From NCBI RefSeq assembly GCF_000686725.1, contig NZ_JMLK01000008.1:62001-126000 (forward strand): a DNA stretch of 64,000 nt, in the 5' to 3' direction. This document shows positions 42,198 through 51,205 of the stretch, in pieces; position 1 is the stretch's first letter, and each line of letters begins with the position of its first letter. The notes below the pieces were generated by a model. That model made no database searches. It worked only from the letters and a program-made list of their open reading frames with translations, and was not told the origin of the DNA. The position numbers were made by a program, and so were the translations under genes. Origin of the DNA: Clostridium akagii DSM 12554. Lineage in GTDB: Bacteria; Bacillota; Clostridia; Clostridiales; Clostridiaceae.

Positions 42198-43229
42198 ATG
42201 ATAATTGTAATTAAAGCAGGCGTAGCAAAAAAAGAAATTGAAGAATTCAAACTAAAATTAGAACAAAGAGGGCTAATAGTTCATGAGGATTTTGGTCAAG
42301 AATACTGTATACTAGGATTAATTGGGGATACTACAAGTATTGATCCTAAGCAAATTGGTGCTTACAATATTGTTGAAAAAGTAATAAAAGTTCAAGAACC
42401 CTTCAAAAAAGCAAATAGATTATTCCATCCTGAAGATACTATAATTGATGTTAATGGTACAAAAATTGGTGGTGGAAACTTCACTGTAATCGCCGGTCCT
42501 TGTTCAGTAGAGAGTGAGGAACAAATTGTAGGAATAGCAGAAGATGTAAAAAGATCTGGTGCGGGTCTTTTAAGAGGTGGTGCTTACAAACCAAGAACCT
42601 CGCCTTACAGTTTTCAAGGTTTAGGAACAGACGGTTTAGATCTATTAAAAGTTGCCAGAAAGAAAACAGGTCTTCCAATAGTAACAGAAATTATGTCAAC
42701 TGACATGATTGATCGTTTTGCAGAAGATGTTGATGTAATTCAAGTAGGTGCAAGAAATATGCAAAACTTTGATCTACTAAAAAAACTAGGTAAAATCGAT
42801 AAACCTATTCTATTAAAAAGAGGTTTATCCGCAACTATAGAAGAATTATTAATGTCTGCAGAATACATCATGGCAGGTGGAAACGAAAAAATCATATTGT
42901 GTGAAAGAGGTATAAGAACCTTTGAAACTTACACAAGAAATACCTTGGATTTAAGTGCAATACCTGCAATAAAGAGACAAAGTCACCTACCTATTATTAT
43001 TGACCCTAGCCACGCTGCTGGATTATGGTGGATGGTTGAACCATTGTCAAAAGCTGCCGTAGCAGCTGGTGCTGATGGACTAATAATCGAAGTTCACAAC
43101 GATCCTGCAAATGCATTATGTGATGGTCAACAATCCATAAAACCTAAAAAATTCGAATCCCTAATGGCATCTTTAAAAGAAATCGAAAAATTCAAATGGA
43201 GATTTGATATAAGTGAACTTGGACTTTAA
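42198..43229 (+). CDS. aroF: 3-deoxy-7-phosphoheptulonate synthase (DAHP synthase, class I beta)
   Basis: A 343-residue enzyme that joins phosphoenolpyruvate and erythrose-4-phosphate, entry to the shikimate pathway. Residues 1-70 are the ferredoxin-like regulatory domain of the beta subclass; AGPCSVES near 101, LRGGAYKPRTSPYSFQG, ILLKRG and IIDPSHAAG are barrel motifs with the metal and substrate ligands. The regulatory domain usually mediates feedback by Phe or Tyr. ATG follows AGGGGG. First gene after the attenuator; the next gene overlaps its end by 17 bp. Confidence 0.95.
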   Translation: MIIVIKAGVAKKEIEEFKLKLEQRGLIVHEDFGQEYCILGLIGDTTSIDPKQIGAYNIVEKVIKVQEPFKKANRLFHPEDTIIDVNGTKIGGGNFTVIAGPCSVESEEQIVGIAEDVKRSGAGLLRGGAYKPRTSPYSFQGLGTDGLDLLKVARKKTGLPIVTEIMSTDMIDRFAEDVDVIQVGARNMQNFDLLKKLGKIDKPILLKRGLSATIEELLMSAEYIMAGGNEKIILCERGIRTFETYTRNTLDLSAIPAIKRQSHLPIIIDPSHAAGLWWMVEPLSKAAVAAGADGLIIEVHNDPANALCDGQQSIKPKKFESLMASLKEIEKFKWRFDISELGL

Positions 43230-44070
43230 TATTACCGTTATTGGCCTTGGGCTAATTGGGGGTTCATATGCCATGGCTCTCAAAGAGCTTAATCCCAAAA
43301 ATTTATGGGGTGTTGACATAGATAGTGAAACAATTAAATCTGCTGAAAAAATGGGTATCATTGATAAAGGTTATACTGATGCTGCTATTCCGTTAAGCAA
43401 ATCTGATATAGTTATTGTTTCTTTATATCCAGACCTTACGGTACAATTTATAAAAAATAATATTAATAATTTTAAAAGAGGTTCAGTTATTACTGACACC
43501 TCTGGTATAAAAAGCAAGGTAGTAAATGAAGTTTCTTCTTTCTTACCAGACTATGTTGATTTTCTTGGTGGCCATCCAATGGCTGGCAAGGAATCAAAAG
43601 GTCTAGCCTTTGCTTCAAAGGATATATTTAAAAACACAAATTATATATTAACACCAACAGAAAAAAACAAAGTTGAAAACATACAATTAATAAAAGATAT
43701 TGCTCTAAGTATTGGTTGCACAAACATAGTCTCTGTAGACCCTAAAACTCATGATAAAATCATTGCTTACACTAGCGGTCTTCCACATTTAATTGCTATA
43801 GCCTTAGTGGGCTGCGACAGTTTTAACGAGAAAAGCAAATCATTTATAGGTGGTGGCTTTAGGGATACCACAAGAATCGCAGCAATTAATCCAGAGCTTT
43901 GGTCTGAACTTTTTATATCAAATAAATCAAATGTTATAAATCAAATAGAAGAATTTCAAAATAATTTATCAGTTTTAAAATCCGCCATTGAAAATGAAGA
44001 TATTTGTGAAATAGAAGATATTTTTAATGTAGCGCGTAAAAAGAGGAGTGAACTAAACAATAATGAATAG
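43213..44070 (+). CDS. tyrA: prephenate dehydrogenase
   Basis: A 285-residue NAD(P)-dependent enzyme making 4-hydroxyphenylpyruvate for tyrosine. VIGLGLIGGSYA near residue 9 is the nucleotide loop, GGHPMAGKESKG holds the key His, and TSGLPHLIAIAL another conserved helix. There is no C-terminal ACT domain, so feedback control may be absent. It starts at a GTG within the end of aroF, after GGAG, and overlaps aroB by 8 bp. Confidence 0.93.
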   Translation: MNLDFNITVIGLGLIGGSYAMALKELNPKNLWGVDIDSETIKSAEKMGIIDKGYTDAAIPLSKSDIVIVSLYPDLTVQFIKNNINNFKRGSVITDTSGIKSKVVNEVSSFLPDYVDFLGGHPMAGKESKGLAFASKDIFKNTNYILTPTEKNKVENIQLIKDIALSIGCTNIVSVDPKTHDKIIAYTSGLPHLIAIALVGCDSFNEKSKSFIGGGFRDTTRIAAINPELWSELFISNKSNVINQIEEFQNNLSVLKSAIENEDICEIEDIFNVARKKRSELNNNE

Positions 44071-45124
44071 TATTGTAGTAAATCTTTCTCATAAAACTTA
44101 CCCTATATATATTAAAAGAGGTTTAATAAATGAAATTGGTATAGAAATAGCAAAAATATATACTGGCAAAAAAGTCCTTATTATAACCGATGAAAATGTA
44201 AACAAATTATATGGTAAAACTGTGGAAATCAGCCTTAAAATTAGCGGTTTTAATGTTGATACCATTGTACTAGAACCTGGTGAAAAAAGTAAATCCGTTG
44301 ATGTCCTTTTAAACGTATATAACGACCTTCTTGATTTTAAAGTCACAAGAGGCGATTTAATCATAGCATTAGGTGGTGGAGTAGTCGGTGATTTAGCTGG
44401 TTTTGCAGCCTCAACATTATTAAGAGGAATACCCTTTGTGCAGATTCCAACTTCATTACTAGCTCAAGTTGACAGCAGTATTGGTGGAAAGGTAGCCGTT
44501 GATTTAGCAAGGGGTAAAAATTTAATTGGAAGTTTTTATCACCCACAGGCTGTATTCATTGACCCTAACGTATTAAAAACATTAAGTAAAACATTTTTGC
44601 ACGATGGTTTAGCTGAGGTTATAAAATATGGAGCCATAAAAGATATAGATTTATTCTTAAAACTAGAAAGTTTAAAAGACGATGATGACGTATTAGCTAA
44701 CATAGATAATATTATCTATCAGTGCTGCAATATAAAAAAAGATATTGTTGAAATAGATGAAAAAGATACTGGGGATAGAATGATGCTAAACTTCGGGCAC
44801 ACATTAGGTCACTCAATAGAAAAATATTTTAATTATGAAAAATACACTCATGGGGAAGCAGTTGGAATTGGCATGTATTCCATAACAAGAAAAAGCGAGG
44901 AACTTGGCTTAACCGAAGTAGGCTCAGCTGAAAGAATAAAAAAAATACTTATTAAATATAATCTTCCTTATGAAGTTCTAGGTTTAGATAGAGATAAAAT
45001 ACTCCAAGCTATAAGCCTTGATAAAAAAAATGATAAAGATACTATTAATATAATCCTTCTAAAAAAATTAGGTAATGCTTTTATTAAAAATATAAATAGT
45101 TCTTTAATGAATGACTATATTTAG
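44063..45124 (+). CDS. aroB: 3-dehydroquinate synthase
   Basis: A 353-residue NAD- and metal-dependent enzyme, second shikimate step. ALGGGVVGDLAGFAASTLLRG is the nucleotide-binding region, PTSLLAQVDSSIGGKVAVDL and KNLIGSFYHPQAV the active site, and LNFGHTLGHSIEK supplies a zinc His pair. Full length. The ribosome site GGAGTG lies in the end of tyrA. Confidence 0.95.
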   Translation: MNSIVVNLSHKTYPIYIKRGLINEIGIEIAKIYTGKKVLIITDENVNKLYGKTVEISLKISGFNVDTIVLEPGEKSKSVDVLLNVYNDLLDFKVTRGDLIIALGGGVVGDLAGFAASTLLRGIPFVQIPTSLLAQVDSSIGGKVAVDLARGKNLIGSFYHPQAVFIDPNVLKTLSKTFLHDGLAEVIKYGAIKDIDLFLKLESLKDDDDVLANIDNIIYQCCNIKKDIVEIDEKDTGDRMMLNFGHTLGHSIEKYFNYEKYTHGEAVGIGMYSITRKSEELGLTEVGSAERIKKILIKYNLPYEVLGLDRDKILQAISLDKKNDKDTINIILLKKLGNAFIKNINSSLMNDYI

Positions 45125-45140
45125 AAAGGTGGATACGAGT

Positions 45141-46433
45141 ATGAACTATGTAACAATAAGTCCATCAAAGCTTAAGGGTGAAGTTATAATTCCTCCATCC
45201 AAAAGTTTAAGTCATAGGGCTGTTATTGCTTCAGGCCTATCAAAAGGCACTAGCATTATTGAGAATGTTATGTTCTCACAGGATATAATTGCCACCTGTG
45301 CCTGTATGGAGGCTCTTGGTGTTATTATAAAAAAAATAAAAACCAGTACTAACATTTATACGTTAAAAGTAACTGGAAGTAGCAATTTAAAACTTCTACA
45401 AAATGAAATTGATTGCTGTGAATCAGGTTCAACCCTAAGATTTTTCATCCCTATTTCGTTAATTCACCAAAACAACGTTACTTTTAAAGGAAAAGGTAAA
45501 CTTATTTCAAGACCTTTAAAAGAGTACTACAAAATTTTTGACAAACAAGGAATTGAATATTCAACAACTTCTGGTAACCTTCCATTAAAGGTAAATGGAT
45601 CTCTTAAATCAGATCAGCTTGAAATAGCTGGAAACGTGAGCTCACAGTTTATAACTGGACTACTTTTTGCTTTGCCACTTCTTAAAGATAACTCTACTAT
45701 TAGTATTACTAGTAATCTTGAATCAAAAGGGTATATTGATTTAACTTTAGATATTTTAAATAAATTTTCCATCAATATAATAAATGATAACTATAAAAAA
45801 TTTCATATAAGCGGAAATCAAGAATATAAAAGCAGGGACCTACGCGTTGAAGGTGATTTTTCACAAGCTGCTTTTTGGCTTGTAGCTGGCGCAATTGGTG
45901 GAGAAATTAATTGCCTAGATTTAAATTCCCAATCACTTCAAGGTGACAAAGAGGTCATAGACGTCCTTAAAAGAATGAATGCTACTGTTAAAATTAGTAG
46001 TGATAGCATATGTACTAAAGTTTCAAAAACAAAACATACAGTTATTGATGGTTCGCAATGTCCTGATATAATTCCCGTGCTTGCAGTTCTAGCATCATTA
46101 AGTGAAGGTACTACTGAAATTATAAATGCAGGAAGGCTTAGAATAAAAGAATCCGATAGATTAACTGCAATAACTACAGAACTAAAAAAATTAGGTGCAG
46201 ATATATCTGAAAAACAAGATGGTCTTATTATAAGTGGTAAAAATGAGTTAAATGGTGGAGAAGTGGACAGTTGGAATGATCATAGAATAGCCATGTCCCT
46301 TGCAATTGCTTCTCTTAGATGCAAAAATGATGTAATTATAAAGGATAGCAGTTGCATAAATAAATCCTATCCTACCTTTTGGCAAGACTTTAAAAAACTT
46401 GGGGGTAAAATAAATGAGTGGAGTTTGGGGTAA
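45141..46433 (+). CDS. aroA: 5-enolpyruvylshikimate-3-phosphate synthase
   Basis: A 430-residue two-domain enzyme, sixth shikimate step. PPSKSLSHRAVIAS near residue 18 binds phosphate, CCESGSTLRFFIPI replaces the usual GNAGTTxR-like motif (class II-like variant), and RIKESDRLTAI with DHRIAMSLAIAS form the C-terminal site. The NAGT loop of glyphosate-sensitive enzymes is not of the standard form (ESGST), as in other Firmicutes. ATG at 45141 after AAAGGTGG is preferred to the frame start at 45111. Confidence 0.95.
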   Translation: MNYVTISPSKLKGEVIIPPSKSLSHRAVIASGLSKGTSIIENVMFSQDIIATCACMEALGVIIKKIKTSTNIYTLKVTGSSNLKLLQNEIDCCESGSTLRFFIPISLIHQNNVTFKGKGKLISRPLKEYYKIFDKQGIEYSTTSGNLPLKVNGSLKSDQLEIAGNVSSQFITGLLFALPLLKDNSTISITSNLESKGYIDLTLDILNKFSINIINDNYKKFHISGNQEYKSRDLRVEGDFSQAAFWLVAGAIGGEINCLDLNSQSLQGDKEVIDVLKRMNATVKISSDSICTKVSKTKHTVIDGSQCPDIIPVLAVLASLSEGTTEIINAGRLRIKESDRLTAITTELKKLGADISEKQDGLIISGKNELNGGEVDSWNDHRIAMSLAIASLRCKNDVIIKDSSCINKSYPTFWQDFKKLGGKINEWSLG

Positions 46434-47502
46434 AAATATTAAACTTTCGATTTTTGGGGAATCCCATGGAAGAGCTATTGGAATAACCATAGATGGGTTA
46501 GAACCAGGTATTTTACTTGACATAGATGCTATAAAAGCAGAAATGGATAGACGTGCTCCTGGTAGAAGTCCTCTTGCCTCGGCAAGAAAAGAAAGCGATA
46601 CTTTTGAAATCCTTTCAGGTTATTTTAACGATAGAACTACTGGTACACCACTTTGTGCCATGATTCGTAATACAGATGAACATTCAAAGGATTATAGTAA
46701 TTTAAAAACATTGATGCGCCCAGGTCACGCTGATTATACTGGAAACATAAGATATAATGGGTTTAATGACTATAGAGGTGGTGGTAGCTTTTCCGGAAGA
46801 ATTACTGCCCCACTAGTTTTTGCTGGAGCTATAGCAAAACAAATTTTAGCCTCTAAGGGGATTGTGATTGGAAGTCATATAATTAGCATCGAAAAAATTC
46901 ATGAATCTTCTTTTGAAGATATTCATTTAACTAATGAAGTCCTAAAAAAACTTTCTAAGGATGCTTTTCCCGTACTAAAAAAAGAAATTGGTGATAAGAT
47001 GCAGGAATTGATACTACAAGTAAAAAAAGATTTAGACTCTGTAGGTGGCATAGTTGAAACTGCCATTTTAAATTTACCTGCTGGCATTGGTTCTCCTTTT
47101 TTTGATTCAGTTGAATCCCACTTGTCACAGCTTATATTTTCAATTCCTGCCACCAAGGGAATTGAATTTGGAAAAGGTTTTGATATAACAGAGTTAAAAG
47201 GTTCCCAGGCCAATGATGAATTTTACATTGAAAATGACATAATTAAAACTAGTTCTAACAATAACGGTGGCATACTTGGCGGCATAACAAGTGGAATGCC
47301 TCTTGTGTTTAGAACTGCGATTAAGCCTACAGCTTCAATTTCAAGATCTCAACACACCATTGATATAAAAAATCGTGAAAATTCAGAGCTAATAATAAAA
47401 GGGCGACATGATCCATGCATAGTTCCAAGAGCAATCCCAGTAATAGAAGCCTGTGCTGCTATTGCTATACTTGATTTATTTTTAGATATCAAGACTTCTT
47501 GA
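46414..47502 (+). CDS. aroC: chorismate synthase
   Basis: A 362-residue FMN-dependent enzyme, last shikimate step. FGESHGRAIGITIDGL near the start, the RRAPGRSPLASARKESD region, GHADYTGNIRYNGFNDYRGGGSFSGR and RHDPCIVPRAIPVIEA are signature stretches. Its ATG lies 20 bp inside aroA after GGGGG. Confidence 0.96.
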   Translation: MSGVWGKNIKLSIFGESHGRAIGITIDGLEPGILLDIDAIKAEMDRRAPGRSPLASARKESDTFEILSGYFNDRTTGTPLCAMIRNTDEHSKDYSNLKTLMRPGHADYTGNIRYNGFNDYRGGGSFSGRITAPLVFAGAIAKQILASKGIVIGSHIISIEKIHESSFEDIHLTNEVLKKLSKDAFPVLKKEIGDKMQELILQVKKDLDSVGGIVETAILNLPAGIGSPFFDSVESHLSQLIFSIPATKGIEFGKGFDITELKGSQANDEFYIENDIIKTSSNNNGGILGGITSGMPLVFRTAIKPTASISRSQHTIDIKNRENSELIIKGRHDPCIVPRAIPVIEACAAIAILDLFLDIKTS

Positions 47503-47528
47503 AAAAATAGCTGAGAAAGGAGTATCCT

Positions 47529-48689
47529 ATGAAAGATTTAAAAACACTACGAAATGAGATTGATGTTATAGATAAGGAAATAGTCGCTCTTTATGAAAAG
47601 CGAATGGATGCAGTTCTAGGCGTTGCGGCCTATAAAAATAAGAATTCTGTTCCTATACTTAATTCTTCAAGGGAGAATGAAGTTATAGAAAGAAATCTTA
47701 ACTTATTAAAAAACAAGGACTACTTAATCCCAACGGAAAAGCTACTAAAAACAATAATGGATATTAGCAGGGATTATCAGTCCAGTAAGATATTTGCCTT
47801 AGCTGAAAAACGAGATAAATCTTCAATAATGGATTTAGAATATGAATTAAAAAAAGATGATGATGAAAAAAAATATAGTGTTGGTTTTCAAGGCGTTCCT
47901 GGATCATTCAGTGAAGAGGCCTTAATCCAATACTTTGGCAGCAATACAATTTCTCGAAGTTTTAGTGAATTCCAAGATGTATTCGAAGCATTGCAAAACG
48001 GAAAAATAGACTATGGTGTGTTACCTGTAGAAAATTCCTCAACTGGTGGCATAACCGAAGTATATGAACTTCTACGAAAATATGGTTTATATATTACAGG
48101 TGAAAAATGTATAAAAGTATCCCATAATCTTCTTGGGATTAAAGGTGCTAAATTAGAAGACATTACCGAAGTTTATTCACATCCTCAAGCTTTTCAACAA
48201 AGTAATGTTTTTTTTAAAAATTATCCTAATCTAAATCTTGTGCCTTACTATAATACAGCTACAAGTGCAGAACTTGTGTCGAAAAAGAACAGTAATACCA
48301 TTGCAGCAGTGGCCAGCGAAAAAGCTGCTGATCTTTATAATTTAGATATACTTGAAAAAAATATCAACTATAACACACAGAACTATACAAGGTTTATAGT
48401 TATAAGTAAAAATGTTGAAGTCAGCGAAAACTGTAACAAAATAAGTGTAGTTATAACTGTTCCTCACAAAACTGGATCCTTGTATAATATTTTAAGCAAT
48501 TTTGCTCATAACAATCTAAACATGATGAAAATTGAATCCCGGCCAATTGAAGGTAAACCTTGGGAATACTTCTTCTATATTGATTTTCAAGGTAATCTAA
48601 TTAACCCTGAAATAAAAAAGGCTGTAGCTCTAATAGAAAGAAACTCCAGCTATTTTAAACTTTTAGGAAATTATACATGTACAACTTAA
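47529..48689 (+). CDS. pheA: bifunctional chorismate mutase / prephenate dehydratase
   Basis: A 386-residue protein committing chorismate to phenylalanine. Residues 1-85 are the AroQ-type chorismate mutase (LRNEIDVIDKEIVALYEKRM). Residues ~120-295 are prephenate dehydratase (GVPGSFSEEAL, GVLPVENSSTGG, YSHPQAFQQ, NYTRFIVIS). Residues ~300-380 are an ACT domain (TGSLYNILSNFAHNNLNMMKIESRP) with the ESRP Phe-binding motif. Feedback inhibition by Phe is expected. ATG follows AAAGGAG. Confidence 0.95.
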   Translation: MKDLKTLRNEIDVIDKEIVALYEKRMDAVLGVAAYKNKNSVPILNSSRENEVIERNLNLLKNKDYLIPTEKLLKTIMDISRDYQSSKIFALAEKRDKSSIMDLEYELKKDDDEKKYSVGFQGVPGSFSEEALIQYFGSNTISRSFSEFQDVFEALQNGKIDYGVLPVENSSTGGITEVYELLRKYGLYITGEKCIKVSHNLLGIKGAKLEDITEVYSHPQAFQQSNVFFKNYPNLNLVPYYNTATSAELVSKKNSNTIAAVASEKAADLYNLDILEKNINYNTQNYTRFIVISKNVEVSENCNKISVVITVPHKTGSLYNILSNFAHNNLNMMKIESRPIEGKPWEYFFYIDFQGNLINPEIKKAVALIERNSSYFKLLGNYTCTT

Positions 48690-48724
48690 TGGATTCACAT
48701 AATACATCCGGAAGGAGATATTAA

Positions 48725-49537
48725 ATGTCACATTTATATGGACTTATTGGAGAAAAGCTTGGTCATAGCATTTCCCCAAGGATACATCTAAATCTATTTA
48801 AAAAATTGAATATGGATTCTGATTATAAACTTTTTGAAATTGAAAAATCAGAACTTAAAACCAGATTTTATGAGCTTAGAGATGCTGGAATTGAAGGTCT
48901 AAACGTTACTATTCCTTATAAAGTGGATTCCATAAGCTTTTTGGATGAAATTTCAAAAGAGGCAGAAAAAATCGGAGCAATAAATACAATTTGTTTCTCC
49001 AAAAACAAAATAGTAGGTTATAATACGGATTATTTTGGTTTTGCTAGAATGCTAAATAAAAATGCTATTGAAATCAAGGATAAGACAGTGGTTGTACTTG
49101 GTGCTGGTGGTGCTGCAAAAGCTGTAATTCAATATATGATTGATAGTAATGCTAAAAAAATATTTTTGGTTACTAGAGATACTTATCGCGCTGCTAAAAG
49201 CTTTAAAGACGTTGAAATAATAGACTATAAAGAACTTGAAGAAGTTAGCAATGCTCATTTAATAGTAAACTGTACACCTGTAGGAATGTATCCTAATACT
49301 AGCAACTGTCCTGTAAGTGAAAACTGCTTGATAAATTTTTCTGTAGCAATAGATTTAATATACAATCCTTACGAATCTTTATTTTTAAAAATTGCTAAAA
49401 AAAATGGGTTAAAGGCTATTAATGGATTATATATGCTTGTTAGTCAGGCAATCTATTCAGAAGAATTATGGAATGAAATTCATGTGGATGATGCTGTAAT
49501 TGATGACATATTTCATGATTTAAAAACATCATTCTGA
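48725..49537 (+). CDS. aroE: shikimate dehydrogenase
   Basis: A 270-residue NADPH enzyme, fourth step. GLIGEKLGHSISPRIHL at the start, GLNVTIPYK, NTDYFGFARML, the nucleotide loop VVLGAGGAAKAV and NCTPVGMYP are canonical; NGLYMLVSQAIYSEELW ends the protein. ATG follows GAAGGAGA. A structured 141-bp element begins directly at its stop. Confidence 0.95.
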   Translation: MSHLYGLIGEKLGHSISPRIHLNLFKKLNMDSDYKLFEIEKSELKTRFYELRDAGIEGLNVTIPYKVDSISFLDEISKEAEKIGAINTICFSKNKIVGYNTDYFGFARMLNKNAIEIKDKTVVVLGAGGAAKAVIQYMIDSNAKKIFLVTRDTYRAAKSFKDVEIIDYKELEEVSNAHLIVNCTPVGMYPNTSNCPVSENCLINFSVAIDLIYNPYESLFLKIAKKNGLKAINGLYMLVSQAIYSEELWNEIHVDDAVIDDIFHDLKTSF

Positions 49538-49678
49538 AAAGAAATAACAAGTCAAAGATTCTGAGGATATTTTGCGGCAGGCGAGGAGGCATTACCTGCG
49601 CATAGTGCGGGCTATGTAATGGTAATGCTGACGAAGCATACCACAAAATATACCAGAATACTGAATTGTTATTTCTTT
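49538..49678. repeat. 141-bp palindromic structured element (MITE-like or RNA motif)
   Basis: The outer arms AAAGAAATAACAA and TTGTTATTTCTTT are perfect 13-bp complements. Further inside, ATTCTG/CAGAAT and ATATTTTG/CAAAATAT pair, and the GC-richer core holds CATTAC/GTAATG and CATAG-tgcggg-CTATG. The core is much richer in G and C than its surroundings. It has no open frame. It lies inside the operon, so it is transcribed. It resembles a dispersed non-autonomous element, from memory one seen in several Clostridium genomes; copy number cannot be judged here. Confidence 0.65.
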
Positions 49679-49777
49679 GATAATGCCTTATTATTATAAT
49701 CATTTAGGAGTGCTAAAAAAATAGCTAGTGATTATTCTGGTCTATTTTGCTGCATGCCTTTAAAGGATGGATTTGAA

Positions 49778-50272
49778 ATGGACAAAAATATTGTATTAAT
49801 AGGAATGCCTGGTTCTGGTAAAAGCACTATAGGTGAACTACTGTCAAAATTGTTAGGCTTAAAATTATATGATGTTGATCAATTTATAGAGAAAACTGAA
49901 AGTAGGAGTATTTCTGAACTATTTATAACTGGGGAAGAATACTTCCGAGCTATAGAAACAAAAGCTATAGGAATTATATCATCTTATAATAAAGTTATAA
50001 TCTCCACTGGTGGTGGCACTATTAAATCACCTCATAATATGGAAATGCTAAGAGACCATGGTTTGATAATATTTATAAGCCGACCACTAAATGATATCAT
50101 CGCTGACATAGATACTGAAAGCCGACCACTATTAAAAAATGGTAAAGAAAAAATATACGAACTATACCAAGAAAGATACCCTTTGTATAAGAAATATTGT
50201 GATTATGAAATTATTAATGACAAAGATATTAATCTAGTCTGCGATCAGATTAGTAATTTGATTTTAAAGTAG
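49778..50272 (+). CDS. aroK: shikimate kinase
   Basis: A 164-residue kinase, fifth step. GMPGSGKST near residue 9 is the P-loop, DVDQFIEK and SISELFITGEEYFRAIE bind shikimate, STGGGTI follows, and SRPLL is the lid. Start ATG at 49778 after AAGGATGG. The gap from aroE is enlarged by the structured element. Confidence 0.95.
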   Translation: MDKNIVLIGMPGSGKSTIGELLSKLLGLKLYDVDQFIEKTESRSISELFITGEEYFRAIETKAIGIISSYNKVIISTGGGTIKSPHNMEMLRDHGLIIFISRPLNDIIADIDTESRPLLKNGKEKIYELYQERYPLYKKYCDYEIINDKDINLVCDQISNLILK

Positions 50273-50284
50273 GAGTGATGTTTT

Positions 50285-50719
50285 ATGAAACTATTAGTTA
50301 TTAATGGACCGAATATTAATTTTTTGGGCATTAGAGAAAAAACTATTTATGGATCTAAAGATTATAATTATCTTTGCAATTATATAAAACAAGAGGCTGA
50401 AAAGTTACAGGTTGACGTAGATATTGTTCAAAGCAATATTGAAGGTGAGATAATTAACTTTATACAAGGCTCTTACGGTAAATATGACGGTATTATCATA
50501 AACCCTGGTGCCTATACCCATTACAGCATTGCTATTTACGATGCACTGCTGTCTGTAGACATCGATATAATTGAAGTACATATAAGTAACATACATAAGC
50601 GAGAAGAATTCAGAAGAAAATCTGTAACAGCTCCAGCCTGTAAAGGCCAACTTTGTGGTTTTGGTTTTTATGGTTATATAATGGCTATGATGGCACTGAT
50701 AGAAGCAGTTAATAGTTAA
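50285..50719 (+). CDS. aroQ: 3-dehydroquinate dehydratase, type II
   Basis: A 144-residue dodecameric dehydratase, third step. NGPNINFLGIREKTIYG holds the catalytic Arg/Tyr loop, INPGAYTHYSIAIYDAL the Asn/His region, and EVHISNIHKREEFRRKSVTA the substrate loop. With this gene all seven shikimate steps are present in the operon. ATG follows TAGGAGTG. Confidence 0.95.
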   Translation: MKLLVINGPNINFLGIREKTIYGSKDYNYLCNYIKQEAEKLQVDVDIVQSNIEGEIINFIQGSYGKYDGIIINPGAYTHYSIAIYDALLSVDIDIIEVHISNIHKREEFRRKSVTAPACKGQLCGFGFYGYIMAMMALIEAVNS

Positions 50720-50732
50720 ATGTGGCAAGTGG

Positions 50733-50782
50733 CAAACTAAGGAAGACTTTTCTGCGCCAGCAGAAAAGTCTTCCTTAGTTTG
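50733..50782 (+). terminator. strong terminator of the aromatic operon
   Basis: A perfect 23-bp stem (starting CAAACTAAGGAAGAC) with the 4-base loop GCCA. It is preceded by GTGGCAAGTGGCAA, of the heptamer-repeat type. Confidence 0.85.
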
Positions 50783-50808
50783 TTAACTATAACCTAATAA
50801 CTGCTATA

Positions 50809-51093
50809 TCATCGTGCCAGTCTTTCAATAAAGTCCTTAACATCTTTAATTTCTAAAATATCATTTTTCTTAAAACCTCTCCCAGTATTTTGAGTGGTCA
50901 TATTAACTTTTATATTAACTGGTCCAGATTCACCATTGGTTTTTAAATCAACAAGAAACTTATCATATCTCTCCTGCTCACTACCTTCATATTTACAAAT
51001 ATCAAAATTAAAGCCAAAATTTGTTGAATAATTGTATTCAATGTTAAAATCATCATTTCCTGTACCTGTAACTTTTAGTTTAAATGTTTTCAC
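50809..51093 (-). CDS. small protein of unknown function
   Basis: A 94-residue protein started at a GTG seven bases after GGAGGTGC. It is soluble, beta-rich in appearance (FKLKVTGTGNDDFNIEYNY, GPVNIKVNMTTQN) and ends in a helix (EIKDVKDFIERLA). No family is recognised and there are no Cys motifs beyond one residue. It lies between the aromatic operon terminator and the PTS operon, on the minus strand, as a single gene or as a read-through end of the PTS operon. Confidence 0.65.
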   Translation of the reverse strand: MKTFKLKVTGTGNDDFNIEYNYSTNFGFNFDICKYEGSEQERYDKFLVDLKTNGESGPVNIKVNMTTQNTGRGFKKNDILEIKDVKDFIERLAR

Positions 51094-51205
51094 TTTTGCA
51101 CCTCCAAAATTTTTAACTAATGAAGCGCACATAGATCTGATTTTCATCAATCCATGTGCGTTACATTATTTTAGGAAAATTGTTTCAAAGCTAAATTATA
51201 CTCTT

